Source: Pontibacter mucosus (GTDB lineage: Bacteria > Bacteroidota > Bacteroidia > Cytophagales > Hymenobacteraceae). From it: 64,000 nucleotides of DNA. Of the stretch, positions 43,276-51,215 are shown piece after piece (position 1 is the first letter of the stretch; each line of letters starts with the position of its first letter). The position numbers and the translations under genes are program-made. The notes under the pieces were generated by a model. That model made no database searches and was not told the DNA's origin. It saw nothing but the letters and a program-made list of their open reading frames with translations. The stretch lies in NCBI RefSeq assembly GCF_003054055.1, contig NZ_QBKI01000001.1, forward strand, positions 496,001-560,000, written 5' to 3'.

Positions 43276-43782
43276 ATGCGAATCTTCCTGATAGGCATGA
43301 TGGGCAGCGGCAAAACCACGCTGGGGCGGCAACTGGCCGGGCGGCTTGGCTATACGTTCGTGGACCTGGACGAGTACCTGGTGCAGCGTGAGGGGCAAAG
43401 TATAGCGCAGATTTTTGAGCGGCAGGGCCAGGAGCACTTCCGGAGGCTGGAGCGGCAGGCGCTGGAGGAGGTGGTGCAAGCCCATGAACAGGCCGTGATC
43501 TCTACCGGGGGCGGGGCTCCCTGCTTTTTTGATAACATAAATTACATCAACCAGCATGGCACCAGCATCTACCTGAATGTGCCGGTAGAGCAGCTGGTAG
43601 AGAGACTTTTAGCACAGGGCCTGGAAGAGCGGCCGCTCCTGGCTGGCAAAAGCCCTGCAGAATTAAATTCCTTCCTGGCCGAAACATTAACCCACCGAAA
43701 GCAGTTCTACGAACGCGCAACCATTGCGCTCTCAGACGCCCAAGCCTCTGCGGATAACCTGTTAACCCTGCTTAACCTATAG
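43276..43782 (+). CDS. aroK: Shikimate kinase
   Basis: 168 residues. Phosphorylates shikimate at O3 with ATP in aromatic amino acid synthesis. Walker A GMMGSGKTTLGRQLA, shikimate-binding FVDLDEYL and QAVISTGGGAPCF, LID with LEERPLLAG. Typical length. It follows the DoxX gene by 72 bases on the same strand, but the microsatellite between them makes its own control plausible. Confidence 0.95.
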   Translation: MRIFLIGMMGSGKTTLGRQLAGRLGYTFVDLDEYLVQREGQSIAQIFERQGQEHFRRLERQALEEVVQAHEQAVISTGGGAPCFFDNINYINQHGTSIYLNVPVEQLVERLLAQGLEERPLLAGKSPAELNSFLAETLTHRKQFYERATIALSDAQASADNLLTLLNL

Positions 43783-43846
43783 CACCGACACCACGTTAAT
43801 AAACTTTATACCGGAGGTAATTGGTGGCTAAACTTTAAAAAATAAG

Positions 43847-43854
43847 TAGTTTTG
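43847..43854 (+). promoter_or_regulatory. Bacteroidota -7 box (TAGTTTTG)
   Basis: TAGTTTTG with TTG at 43821-43823 upstream; leader of about 25 nt to the ATG at 43883. Confidence 0.45.
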
Positions 43855-43882
43855 CAGCACTAACTGATACAGCAACCCAACT

Positions 43883-44494
43883 ATGAAACCTAATCACAAA
43901 GGAAGCGCACAGCTTTTCAAGAATCCGGTTCTGGAGAAGATGACCAGGACGCACATCGCCGTGCCTATCTCCATCTTCCTAATCATTGCAACCGGGCTAA
44001 TCTACTACGGCATTACCCACGGATTTATCAGTATTTTAGAGGCCATCGGCTTCTTTTTCCTGGGGTGGTTTATTTTTACGCTGATTGAGTACCTGGCGCA
44101 CCGCTACGTTTTCCACATGGACACGGATACGCCCTTTAAGGCGCGCCTGCAGTACCTGTTCCATGGTAACCACCACGAGTTCCCGAAAGACAAGGAGCGA
44201 CTGGCCATGCCTCCGATTGTAAGTATACTTTACGCTTCGGCCTTCTTCTTTATCTTCAAGATAGTCTTCGGCACTTTTGTGTTCGGGGTAGTGGCCGGCC
44301 TGCTGTTTGGCTACGCCATGTACCTGCTGGTGCACTATGTGGTGCATGCCTATCCGCCGCCCAAAAACTTCCTGAAAGAACTCTGGATTAACCATAGCAT
44401 TCACCATTACAAGGATCCGGAGGCTGCCTTTGGGGTGTCCTCACCGCTGTGGGACTATATTCTGGGCACCATGCCGAAACGAACCAAGAAGTAA
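43883..44494 (+). CDS. Fatty acid hydroxylase / sterol desaturase family protein
   Basis: 203 residues with four membrane segments and the histidine clusters of the di-iron family: HRYVFH, HGNHHE, HYVVH and NHSIHHYKDPEAAFGVSSPLWD. The extra signature and the short length recall fatty acid 2-hydroxylases, which act on sphingolipid acyl chains; Bacteroidota do make sphingolipids, so lipid A-like or sphingolipid hydroxylation are candidate roles (inference). All ligands look intact. The ATG is in the ACTATG context; a bidirectional terminator follows. Confidence 0.88.
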   Translation: MKPNHKGSAQLFKNPVLEKMTRTHIAVPISIFLIIATGLIYYGITHGFISILEAIGFFFLGWFIFTLIEYLAHRYVFHMDTDTPFKARLQYLFHGNHHEFPKDKERLAMPPIVSILYASAFFFIFKIVFGTFVFGVVAGLLFGYAMYLLVHYVVHAYPPPKNFLKELWINHSIHHYKDPEAAFGVSSPLWDYILGTMPKRTKK

Positions 44495-44508
44495 CTCCAA
44501 CAAAGTAT

Positions 44509-44551
44509 AAAACAGAAAAAGGGACCTGGTTAAGGTCCCTTTTTCTGTTTT
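44509..44551. terminator. Bidirectional terminator
   Basis: A stem of about 18 bp (AACAGAAAAAGGGACCT with its inverted copy, 44509-44550) with flanking T and A runs, between two convergent genes. Confidence 0.9.
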
Positions 44552-44564
44552 ATGCTTGTCTCGT

Positions 44565-44735
44565 TTATCTCCTGAACTTGCGGAATAGCCAGGTAATCAG
44601 CAGCACGATCAGCACGATAATAACGAGGGCTGTCCACATGCCTGCCTTAAAGATGTCTCCTATCACTTCGCAACTGCTCATCGTGAAGGCAAGCAGCACG
44701 AGCAGCATCATCAGGAATGGTTTTATAGTTTTCAT
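44565..44735 (-). CDS. Small lipoprotein with one TM helix
   Basis: 56 residues: a lipoprotein signal (MKTIKPFLMMLLVLLAFTMSSCEVIG), the motif DIFKAGMWTALV, then a hydrophobic segment and a basic end KFRR. Such tiny proteins are frequent in Bacteroidota and often mislabelled as phosphatidate cytidylyltransferase, which they are far too short to be. ATG 44735; the longer frame upstream has no homology. Function unknown. Confidence 0.75.
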   Translation of the reverse strand: MKTIKPFLMMLLVLLAFTMSSCEVIGDIFKAGMWTALVIIVLIVLLITWLFRKFRR

Positions 44736-44959
44736 GGTTTTATACTTTAGATGGTGCCCCGGCCTGTAGTAAACACGGCAACTCGCCGGCCAGCGCAAGT
44801 ATGACAATATTGCCATGTATATTTACTGCTAAGCCCTTTAAAAGGTTGGCAGGCGAGGTATTACGGCACAAAAGTATAAAGCTTGCGGTGGGCTGCGCTT
44901 ATCAAATGTGTGATTAAAATAATCTGGAGGTGGGGTTATGTGGTTACTGTATAACCTTG

Positions 44960-44967
44960 TAGATTTG
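44960..44967 (+). promoter_or_regulatory. -7 box abutting the GTG start at 44972
   Basis: TAGATTTG, four bases before the GTG. Same geometry as before rlmN (28958-28965). A leaderless transcript would result if it is used. Confidence 0.45.
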
Positions 44968-44971
44968 TAAC

Positions 44972-45346
44972 GTGCGCCACTTTGTAAAGTACATACTGCT
45001 CTTTGCCTTTGCCGTGCTGGGCTACTCCGGCTCGGAACAGGGGCGCTATGCAGAAGCAGTTTATACGTTGCCCCGGGCGGCTGAGGCCAATAAAGAGCCG
45101 GACAAGCTGTCGGCAAACGAGCTGTACAAATTGGCAGGCCTGCAGCGGGCAGAGGAGCGGGTAAATACTGCACAAAGCCAACCGGCGCCACCATCCAAAG
45201 GCAACGCAGGCAGCTTACTGGCGCATAGTTATGCGCTTGAGCTAAAGGTGCAAAGCCTTGTTTCGCAACAGGTGCTGCGTTCAAGGTTAATCTGCCTGAG
45301 CCTGACTGTCCGGGAAATCATCTTCCCCTTCCATTACTTCTGGTAA
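44972..45346 (+). CDS. Hypothetical exported protein
   Basis: 124 residues from GTG 44972. A signal peptide is plausible (RHFVKYILLFAFAVLGYSG). The body is rich in Ala, Glu and Gln with ANKEPDKLSANELYKLAGLQRAEERV, helical. No family is recognised, and the C-terminal part after about residue 100 is unusual and hydrophobic (LICLSLTVREIIFPFHYFW). The assignment as a gene rests on the adjacent -7 box, the signal peptide and the codon pattern. Confidence 0.55.
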   Translation: MRHFVKYILLFAFAVLGYSGSEQGRYAEAVYTLPRAAEANKEPDKLSANELYKLAGLQRAEERVNTAQSQPAPPSKGNAGSLLAHSYALELKVQSLVSQQVLRSRLICLSLTVREIIFPFHYFW

Positions 45347-45463
45347 TTCATCTATACTTCCGGTAACGGCTGGGCGCGGCCCAGCCTCCTTAAAGCCCTA
45401 CTGGCATGCTGGTGCATGCTAGGCCGTGGCGTGTAGTTAATTTATAAAAAGAAGTATAGCAAG

Positions 45464-45982
45464 ATGGATTTATCAACCATAATTATAGGAATAATTGCGC
45501 TGGCGCTGTTTGTGGTGCCAATTATGTACATCCAAAGGGTACAGAAAAAGAAAGCTGAGAAGCACCTGCATGAGTTTATTGCACAGGGCGAGGCGCAGCA
45601 GCTAAAGTTAACACAGCATGAGTTCTGGGATGATTGCTACGGCATCGGCCTTGATGAGGGGCAGCGCAAGCTGTTTTATGTGAGGAAGTTCAAGGACAGG
45701 GAGCAGCAGAAGGTAGTGAATCTGGCTGATATGAAGAAGTGCAGCGTATCGAACCTGAGCCGCGAATCGAACGGAACGAAGGTAATTGACCAGATAGAAC
45801 TGCGTTTCACTCCCCGAGACGCCAAGGCGCAGGATGTATGCCTGGAGTTTTACAGCCGCGAAGTTAACCTGATGCTGGCCGAGGAATTGCAGACTGCCAA
45901 CAAGTGGAGCACCATCGCCAATGAAGGTATTGCGGCAGCTTCAGCCTCTGTCTCATCTCATACTTCTGTGCCCACAGCATAA
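45464..45982 (+). CDS. Hypothetical membrane-anchored protein
   Basis: 172 residues. One N-terminal transmembrane helix (IIIGIIALALFVVPIMYI), then a basic stretch and a soluble domain rich in charged residues with KLFYVRKFKDREQQKVVNLADMKKC and QIELRFTPRDAKAQDVCLEFY. Family unknown. It is monocistronic with a terminator behind it, and stands 117 bases after the previous gene. Confidence 0.68.
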   Translation: MDLSTIIIGIIALALFVVPIMYIQRVQKKKAEKHLHEFIAQGEAQQLKLTQHEFWDDCYGIGLDEGQRKLFYVRKFKDREQQKVVNLADMKKCSVSNLSRESNGTKVIDQIELRFTPRDAKAQDVCLEFYSREVNLMLAEELQTANKWSTIANEGIAAASASVSSHTSVPTA

Positions 45983-46015
45983 TCAATAATAAAAGTAAAG
46001 TATAAGCCCATACTT

Positions 46016-46052
46016 AAAGAGGGCCGGGTGTAGCTATCCGGCCCTCTTTCTT
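46016..46052 (+). terminator. Intrinsic terminator
   Basis: AAAGAGGGCCGG (46016-46027) pairs with CCGGCCCTCTTT (46038-46049), then CTTTT. Confidence 0.88.
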
Positions 46053-46193
46053 TTACAAACATACCAAGCTCATCAGGCGAGGCTCCCTTGTTCTGCCTGT
46101 TGCTTTTTTTATAATTTTTTTGACTTTTATTCAGCCGCCGCTCTTACCTAAAGCCTGCACTCATCGTAATGCTTATGGTCGGAAAAGTCATAT

Positions 46194-46214
46194 TTGTGGT
46201 CGCCTGGACCACAA
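46194..46214 (+). promoter_or_regulatory. Palindrome upstream of the GNAT/BcsL gene
   Basis: TTGTGGTC and GACCACAA form a perfect 8-bp inverted repeat around a 5-base loop, 33 nt before the ATG (46248). It could be an operator or a hairpin in the leader. Confidence 0.4.
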
Positions 46215-46247
46215 CTGGCGGTGCCATAAACAAGTAATATATAATAT

Positions 46248-47939
46248 ATGCAAGTAAACCTACCCAATAAACCGACCCTGAACGAGGCGGAGGTGGTTGA
46301 AACCAAGGTGATGACAGGGGAGAGCGTTCTACAACTGCTTTCGGATGATAGCTTTCTGCTTAGCTGGTCCGGCCTCTACCAATCGTGCCCCTGGGCCACT
46401 GTTTTCCAGAGCCATGAGTATGTAAGCGTGTGGTATCAAGTATACCATCGGCAGCATTTGCCGATTATGGTGAAGGAAGAAACAGGAGGCAGACTTACAG
46501 GCCTCCTGACATTGGCTAAAGATGTAAAAGAGCTTGGGATTACGGCAGCCGGAGGGTGGAACGCCTACTATCATGCCTGGCTTGTGGCGGATTATGGCGA
46601 TAACAGGTTTATAAAGAACGCCCTAAGCCTGGTCAGGCAGAAGTTTCCCGGGCAAAAAATCACGTTTAAGTACATCCCCCCTCAAACCCCTCTTGGCTGG
46701 TTAGTCGGGGATACCTACTGGAGCAGGCGGCACGTTATCCGCCCGTTCCTGCGCCCGGTGATGGACTTTAGTGCCCCCGATGTGGGGAAGCTCTTCAGCA
46801 AAAAACAGTTCAGGGAGTGCCGCAACCGCCTGAACAGGCTCGGCAGCCTTACCTATGAGCAGATTACGGAGTATGATGCCTTCGTTTCTGTATTGGATGA
46901 ACTTGCCGACCAATATGACTTCCGGAAGGCGGTGACATTGAATAAAACGCCGTTCAGAAAGAACCTGCAGAAAAAGGAGTTTCTTCTAGCCCTCTTTAAA
47001 CAGAACATACTTCATGTAACGGTGCTGCGGGTGAACGGCCATATCGCTGCTTCACTTGTGGCCACCGAAGGCAAAAACAAGTGGCTGCACGGTGCCGGTA
47101 TCAATACGCACTCACCACTATACGGCAAGTACTCTCCTGGCTATTTAATCATGGTGATGCTCGGTCAGCATTTGTACGGAAAAGGGTACCAGGCCTTTGA
47201 CCTAACCCCGGGAGGGCACGAGTATAAGGAAAGATTAGCCAATACGCACGACCAGCTCTACGAGCTCTGCATCACAAGCCAGTGGGATGCATTATCCACC
47301 AGGTTATACTATGACTACCTGAAGGAGGGGAGCAAGTCGATGTTCTCTGGTGCAGGCATCAATCTGAAGCACGTGAAGCATTCTATTGATAAAAAGTTAA
47401 AACTTGGGAAAGAAAAGCTGAAACTAGCCAGGCATGGAAGTATAGGTGCCCTGGCCGAGCGGGGCAGTGGGGATGAAAGCAGTATAGTTTTCAGGATTGA
47501 ACCGGCTAAGATCGATGCTGCAGATAGTGCCCCTGTAAAAGTGAACAGCCTGTGTGATCTCTTAGGTTTTGATGCGGGTGGAGGGGCCATCACACGTTGG
47601 GAATTTCTGAAAGAGAGTGTGCAACGATTTGAAAACGGCGAGCAGGCTTATACTTTGGTAAAAGATGGATGCCTTGTAGCTTGTGTGTGGAGGCTCCCGG
47701 AGATGAAGCATTCCGGAAAGGAACGTACCTGCTTACCCAATGGGGCGGTGATGCTTGACGGGGTTTACTGCCACGCGGACTCACAAAAAGCCTTACCCGT
47801 GTTTATAGCTGCCGTTGCCACACAATTACCTAACCATGGCTCGCCTCTCTACCTAAGAGTCGGCGACACCGACAAAACCATACGCACAGCACTGGAGCAG
47901 GCAGGCTTTGCTGTAGAAAGCGTGTTGCGTGACAACTAG
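46248..47939 (+). CDS. GNAT-superfamily protein (BcsL/CelD-like) with extra C-terminal module
   Basis: 563 residues. Residues about 30-350 resemble the BcsL/CelD-type GNAT family: SCPWATVFQSHEYVSVWYQVY, RQFRECRNRLNRL, QNILHVTVLRVNGHIAASLVATEGKN and LTPGGHEYKERLANTHDQ. These act in polysaccharide or lipid acylation. After a basic linker (about 370-420) a second GNAT-like module begins (FRIEPAKIDAADSA ... YLRVGDTDKTIRTALEQAGF). The gene is somewhat poorer in GC-rich codons than its neighbours, which may hint at transfer. Function inferred only at family level. Confidence 0.75.
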   Translation: MQVNLPNKPTLNEAEVVETKVMTGESVLQLLSDDSFLLSWSGLYQSCPWATVFQSHEYVSVWYQVYHRQHLPIMVKEETGGRLTGLLTLAKDVKELGITAAGGWNAYYHAWLVADYGDNRFIKNALSLVRQKFPGQKITFKYIPPQTPLGWLVGDTYWSRRHVIRPFLRPVMDFSAPDVGKLFSKKQFRECRNRLNRLGSLTYEQITEYDAFVSVLDELADQYDFRKAVTLNKTPFRKNLQKKEFLLALFKQNILHVTVLRVNGHIAASLVATEGKNKWLHGAGINTHSPLYGKYSPGYLIMVMLGQHLYGKGYQAFDLTPGGHEYKERLANTHDQLYELCITSQWDALSTRLYYDYLKEGSKSMFSGAGINLKHVKHSIDKKLKLGKEKLKLARHGSIGALAERGSGDESSIVFRIEPAKIDAADSAPVKVNSLCDLLGFDAGGGAITRWEFLKESVQRFENGEQAYTLVKDGCLVACVWRLPEMKHSGKERTCLPNGAVMLDGVYCHADSQKALPVFIAAVATQLPNHGSPLYLRVGDTDKTIRTALEQAGFAVESVLRDN

Positions 47940-48000
47940 CGAATTCTGTTAGGTGCAGGAGGGGGCTGAGTAACTGGCTTTAACGCTGAGCTATAGTATA

Positions 48001-48034
48001 CAAAATAAAAAAGCCACTCATTTCTGAGTGGCTT
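48001..48034 (-). terminator. Terminator of tRNA-Asn
   Basis: AAGCCACTCA (48011-48020) and TGAGTGGCTT (48025-48034) form a perfect stem with a 4-nt loop; on the minus strand it ends in a run of T, just after the tRNA 3' end. Confidence 0.85.
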
Positions 48035-48037
48035 CTG

Positions 48038-48111
48038 CTCCCCCTCCTGGGCTTGAACCAGGGACCCCCTGATTAACAGTCAGGTGCTCTAACCAACTGA
48101 GCTAAGGAGGA
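48038..48111 (-). tRNA. tRNA-Asn (GTT)
   Basis: Minus-strand tRNA of 74 nt without encoded CCA. Acceptor TCCTCCT pairs with AGGGGGA (one G-T), D-arm GCTCAGTTGG, anticodon stem CTGAC/GTCAG-like with loop CTGTTAA (anticodon GTT, asparagine), and T-arm CCTGG TTCAAGC CCAGG. All four arms fold. The discriminator base is G. It stands alone between the GNAT gene and the Rieske-like gene and has its own terminator. Confidence 0.96.
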
Positions 48112-48243
48112 ATGTTATGTTCTCGCCGGCAACTGTCTCGCCGTTTGATGATGCAATATTACGGCAGTTAAGCTTAATACGCAAGTATGGCCTTAAAAAA
48201 AACTTCTTGGCTAGATTAATTTGCTGTAAATCAATCTGAAAAT

Positions 48244-48663
48244 TTAATTGGTAATGTAGAGCGTGGAGGCAACCAACGAAGTTCGGTACTGCCTCAGGGC
48301 CGAAATGGCCGGACCGCCGATGACCTGGCCCTGCAGGTTGAACTGGGAGCCGCAGCAAGGGTCGGTAATGTAGAGTCGTGATTGGTCTACCTCCAGCAGG
48401 CAGTCGTTGCCGGGGTCGTAGGTGCAGGTGCGCTCAAAAGCCAGGTAGCTGCCAGCGTTCTGCCGCACTACGATAATGCCCTTATAGCCCTCCGGCAGGT
48501 ACGCGTAGCCACCATCCTGGCGAAGTTCGGGGTACAGCTGACTGTTAATGTTGAGCTGCGTATTTACCGGCACGTTGGGAATAACGGGGTGGTTGCTGCT
48601 GTTTTTGCTGCAGGCACCGGCAAGTATGGTCAGCAGGGGCAGTAGCAGGAGCTTACTTCTCAT
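48244..48663 (-). CDS. Rieske-fold lipoprotein lacking cluster ligands
   Basis: 139 residues. Lipoprotein signal peptide ending in LAGACSK. The second half has the shape of a Rieske domain (YLAFERTCTYDPGND ... ITDPCCGSQFNLQGQVIGGPA), but the ligand boxes differ: Cys-x-His is Cys-Thr-Tyr, and the CPCHGS box reads DPCCGS. So the His ligands and one Cys are missing and a normal 2Fe-2S cluster is not expected. It overlaps the 3' end of the 3-hydroxyacyl-CoA dehydrogenase gene by 11 bases, so the two are co-transcribed. Role unknown. Confidence 0.75.
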   Translation of the reverse strand: MRSKLLLLPLLTILAGACSKNSSNHPVIPNVPVNTQLNINSQLYPELRQDGGYAYLPEGYKGIIVVRQNAGSYLAFERTCTYDPGNDCLLEVDQSRLYITDPCCGSQFNLQGQVIGGPAISALRQYRTSLVASTLYITN

Positions 48664-49513
48664 ACGTATAAAATCCTTTGCCCGACTTGCGGCCATGGTG
48701 CCCCGCGTCCACTTTCTGTTGCTGAATGCGGCTCGGCCTGAACTTGGCGTCGTAGTGGAATGCTTCGAACATGGAGGTGGTGACTGAAAAATTGGTGTCC
48801 ACGCCAATCAAATCCATCAGTTCAAAAGGGCCCATCTTAAAGCCACTGGCCTGCATCAGCTTGTCTATTGTTTCCACATCGGCCACGCCCTCTTCCAGCA
48901 GCTTCAGGCTCTCTACGTAATAGTGCCGTGCCACGCGGTTCACAATAAAGCCGGGAGAGTCTTTGGCCATCACAGCCGTCTTGTCCAGCTTCTCCGCCAG
49001 CTGTTTGATAGTTTGGGCTACCTCCGGGGAAGTGGCTGCGCCGGAGATCACCTCTACCAGCTTCATGATATGAGCCGGGTTGAAAAAGTGCATGCCCACC
49101 ACGCGCTCCGGGTTGGGCACGGCAGCAGCAATTTGCGTTATCGGAATAGAGGACGTGTTGGAGGCAAGTATGGTATCGGGGGAATTGATGCCGGCCAGGT
49201 CTCTGAAGATGCTTTGCTTCACCTCCAGCCGCTCTACCACCGCCTCAATTGCTACATCGCAATGCAGCTGCAGCGTGTCGCCGGTATAGGTGAGGTTGGC
49301 AAGGGCAGCCGCTTTCTGAGCCTCGCTCAGCTTTCCCCGCTCAATGCCCTTGTCAAGGTTTTGGATGGTGGTCTGCTGCGCCTTCTCCAGTACCTGTGCG
49401 TTGATATCGAACAGGATGGTTTTATACCCTGCCTGCGCACAGATCTGCGCAATGCCCTGGCCCATGGTTCCGGCACCGACTACGCCTATGGTTTTGATAT
49501 CCTCTAGTTTCAT
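48653..49513 (-). CDS. 3-hydroxyacyl-CoA (3-hydroxybutyryl-CoA) dehydrogenase
   Basis: 286 residues. NAD-dependent oxidation of 3-hydroxyacyl-CoA in beta-oxidation or the reverse in short-chain synthesis. Visible: VVGAGTMGQGIAQICAQAGY (NAD site), VVERLEVKQSIF, LASNTSSIPITQIA, MHFFNPAHIMKLVEVI (catalytic His), DSPGFIVNRV, and the C-terminal GFYTYEK. Full length. Short form without the hydratase domain. It overlaps the Rieske-like gene by 11 bases. Confidence 0.95.
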   Translation of the reverse strand: MKLEDIKTIGVVGAGTMGQGIAQICAQAGYKTILFDINAQVLEKAQQTTIQNLDKGIERGKLSEAQKAAALANLTYTGDTLQLHCDVAIEAVVERLEVKQSIFRDLAGINSPDTILASNTSSIPITQIAAAVPNPERVVGMHFFNPAHIMKLVEVISGAATSPEVAQTIKQLAEKLDKTAVMAKDSPGFIVNRVARHYYVESLKLLEEGVADVETIDKLMQASGFKMGPFELMDLIGVDTNFSVTTSMFEAFHYDAKFRPSRIQQQKVDAGHHGRKSGKGFYTYEK

Positions 49514-49708
49514 CTTTGGATTGTTGACCGGTGATTAAAGAGACTTATCAGTGGGTAAAAGGATTTTTATGTCTGATAATCCCAATAAAGACATTCGACT
49601 TTCGAACTCTATACTTTATAATCGTAGACTGAAGACATAAGAGGAATTATTAAGATAACGCTTTAAAGAAATCATACTTTAATCAATCAAATCCCCTTAA
49701 TCACTGGT

Positions 49709-50734
49709 CTAGATAACCCCTTCAAACTGGCGCAGGAAGCGCACATCGTTTTCGGTGAAGAGGCGCAGGTCCTTTATCTGGTACTTCAGCATCGTAATCC
49801 GTTCGATGCCCATGCCAAAAGCAAAGCCCGAGTATACTTTCGGGTCGATGCCGGAGCTTTGGAGCACGGCAGGGTCTACCATGCCTGAGCCGCCAATCTC
49901 TACCCAGCCACTGCCTTTGCAGATGTTACAGCCTTCGCCTTTGCAGATGAAGCAGGTAATATCGATCTCGGCGCTAGGCTCGGTGAACGGGAAGAACGAC
50001 GGACGAAAGCGGATTTGGGTGTCCTGGCCGAACATCTCCTTGGCAAAGTAGTACAGCGTCTCCTTCAGGTCTTTAAAGCTCACCCCCTTGTTTACGTACA
50101 GGCCCTCTACCTGGTGGAAGACCATGTGCGCACGCGCCGAAATGGCCTCGTTGCGGTACACACGGCCCGGCATAATGCTGCGCAGCGGCGGCTGGTTGTT
50201 CTCCATCAGGCGCACCTGCACGGTGGAGGTATGGGTGCGGAGCAGTTTCTCCTTGTCTTCGCTTAGGAAGAAGGTGTCCTGCATCTCGCGGGCCGGGTGG
50301 TTTTCCGGGAAGTTCAGGGCAGAGAAGTTGTGCCAATCATCCTCCATCTCCGGCCCCTCAGCTACGTTAAAGCCGATGCGCTCAAAAATGCGCACAATCT
50401 CCTGGCGCACCAGCGAAAGCGGGTGGCGTGTGCCCAGCGTATTAGGTATGGTGGGCAGGGTAAAGTCGAAGCCTGTGTCGCCGGCATTGTCGGCGGCGCT
50501 GGCCAGTTGCTCCTGCGCCTGGTCAAAGCGCTCCTGGGCCCGGTTCTTCAGGGCATTCAGTTGCTGGCCCACCTCACGGCGCTGCTCCGGCGCTACCGTT
50601 TTCAGCCCGTCAAAAAGGTCAGCAATGCGGCCCTTGCGCCCCATGTAGGCAATGCGGAATTGCTCCAACTCGGCAGCGTTGGTAAGCGACGCGGCCTCTA
50701 TCTCTTGTGCTACTTGTTGTATGTTCTCGACCAT
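49709..50734 (-). CDS. pheS: Phenylalanine--tRNA ligase alpha subunit
   Basis: 341 residues. Class IIc catalytic subunit that charges tRNA-Phe together with PheT (not in the window). N-terminal coiled coil (about 10-95), then HPLSLVRQEIVRIFERIGF, the motif 2 region RTHTSTVQVRLM and VYRNEAISARAHMVFHQVEG, and motif 3 GFAFGMGIERITMLKY. ATG 50734 is preferred over an upstream TTG; it lies six bases from a TATCTTTG box, in the ACTATG context. Confidence 0.96.
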   Translation of the reverse strand: MVENIQQVAQEIEAASLTNAAELEQFRIAYMGRKGRIADLFDGLKTVAPEQRREVGQQLNALKNRAQERFDQAQEQLASAADNAGDTGFDFTLPTIPNTLGTRHPLSLVRQEIVRIFERIGFNVAEGPEMEDDWHNFSALNFPENHPAREMQDTFFLSEDKEKLLRTHTSTVQVRLMENNQPPLRSIMPGRVYRNEAISARAHMVFHQVEGLYVNKGVSFKDLKETLYYFAKEMFGQDTQIRFRPSFFPFTEPSAEIDITCFICKGEGCNICKGSGWVEIGGSGMVDPAVLQSSGIDPKVYSGFAFGMGIERITMLKYQIKDLRLFTENDVRFLRQFEGVI

Positions 50735-50740
50735 AGTATG

Positions 50741-50748
50741 CAAAGATA
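50741..50748 (-). promoter_or_regulatory. -7 box abutting the pheS start
   Basis: TATCTTTG on the minus strand ends six bases before the pheS ATG; again near-leaderless geometry. Confidence 0.45.
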
Positions 50749-51215
50749 ATAAATTGACGCGTTCCGCCTCTATTTAGGTCATGCTGAGTTATAAGCGGAG
50801 AGTGTTTATCATGAGGGCCAATCGCCCTTACCAAGTATAAACCCCGCGTAGAAGGAAGCGTTGGCTAAGGCACAAGCGGACGCTTGCGCCAGGCAAGTAT
50901 AAAGTATGGCTTACGCGGACTTGGAAGTCCGCAGCAGTGTCGGTTTGGGGAAGGGGTGCCCGGAACAGCTATTTAAAAGTATAACCAACGTATAAAGTAT
51001 AGCTTTTCAAGTCAGCCGACTCACAGGCCTGGCAACATCATAGGCACGAGTTGCACATCCGCACCAGCAGGGGAAAGTATAGCACAAGTATAAAATATGG
51101 CAGGGAAAAGCTTAATCATGAGCCGGCAGGACTTGGAGCCGGCGCAAAAAAGCAGACGCCCCGGGATCTAATTCCCGGGGCGTCCGTGTTTAAAGGCCAT
51201 TGTGTGTCCTTCAGA
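50749..51215. repeat. Repeat-filled intergenic region
   Basis: 467 bases without a gene. It holds several AAGTATAA copies (50834, 50896, 50978, 51088), the palindrome GCGGACTTGGAAGTCCGC (50928-50945) related to the composite repeats, GGCACAAGCGGACGC (50869-50883) that recurs inverted near 61447, and a terminator at 51144-51184. Confidence 0.75.
51144..51184 (-). terminator. Intrinsic terminator of the RND operon
   Basis: GACGCCCCGGGA (51155-51166) pairs with TCCCGGGGCGTC (51173-51184); on the minus strand it is followed by GCTTTTTTG. It ends the operon behind the acyl-carrier-like gene. Confidence 0.88.

Noticed and set aside
44565..44816. Phosphatidate cytidylyltransferase
   Set aside because: The frame is only 56-83 residues; real CdsA proteins are about 270 residues with many helices. 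It is a small lipoprotein.
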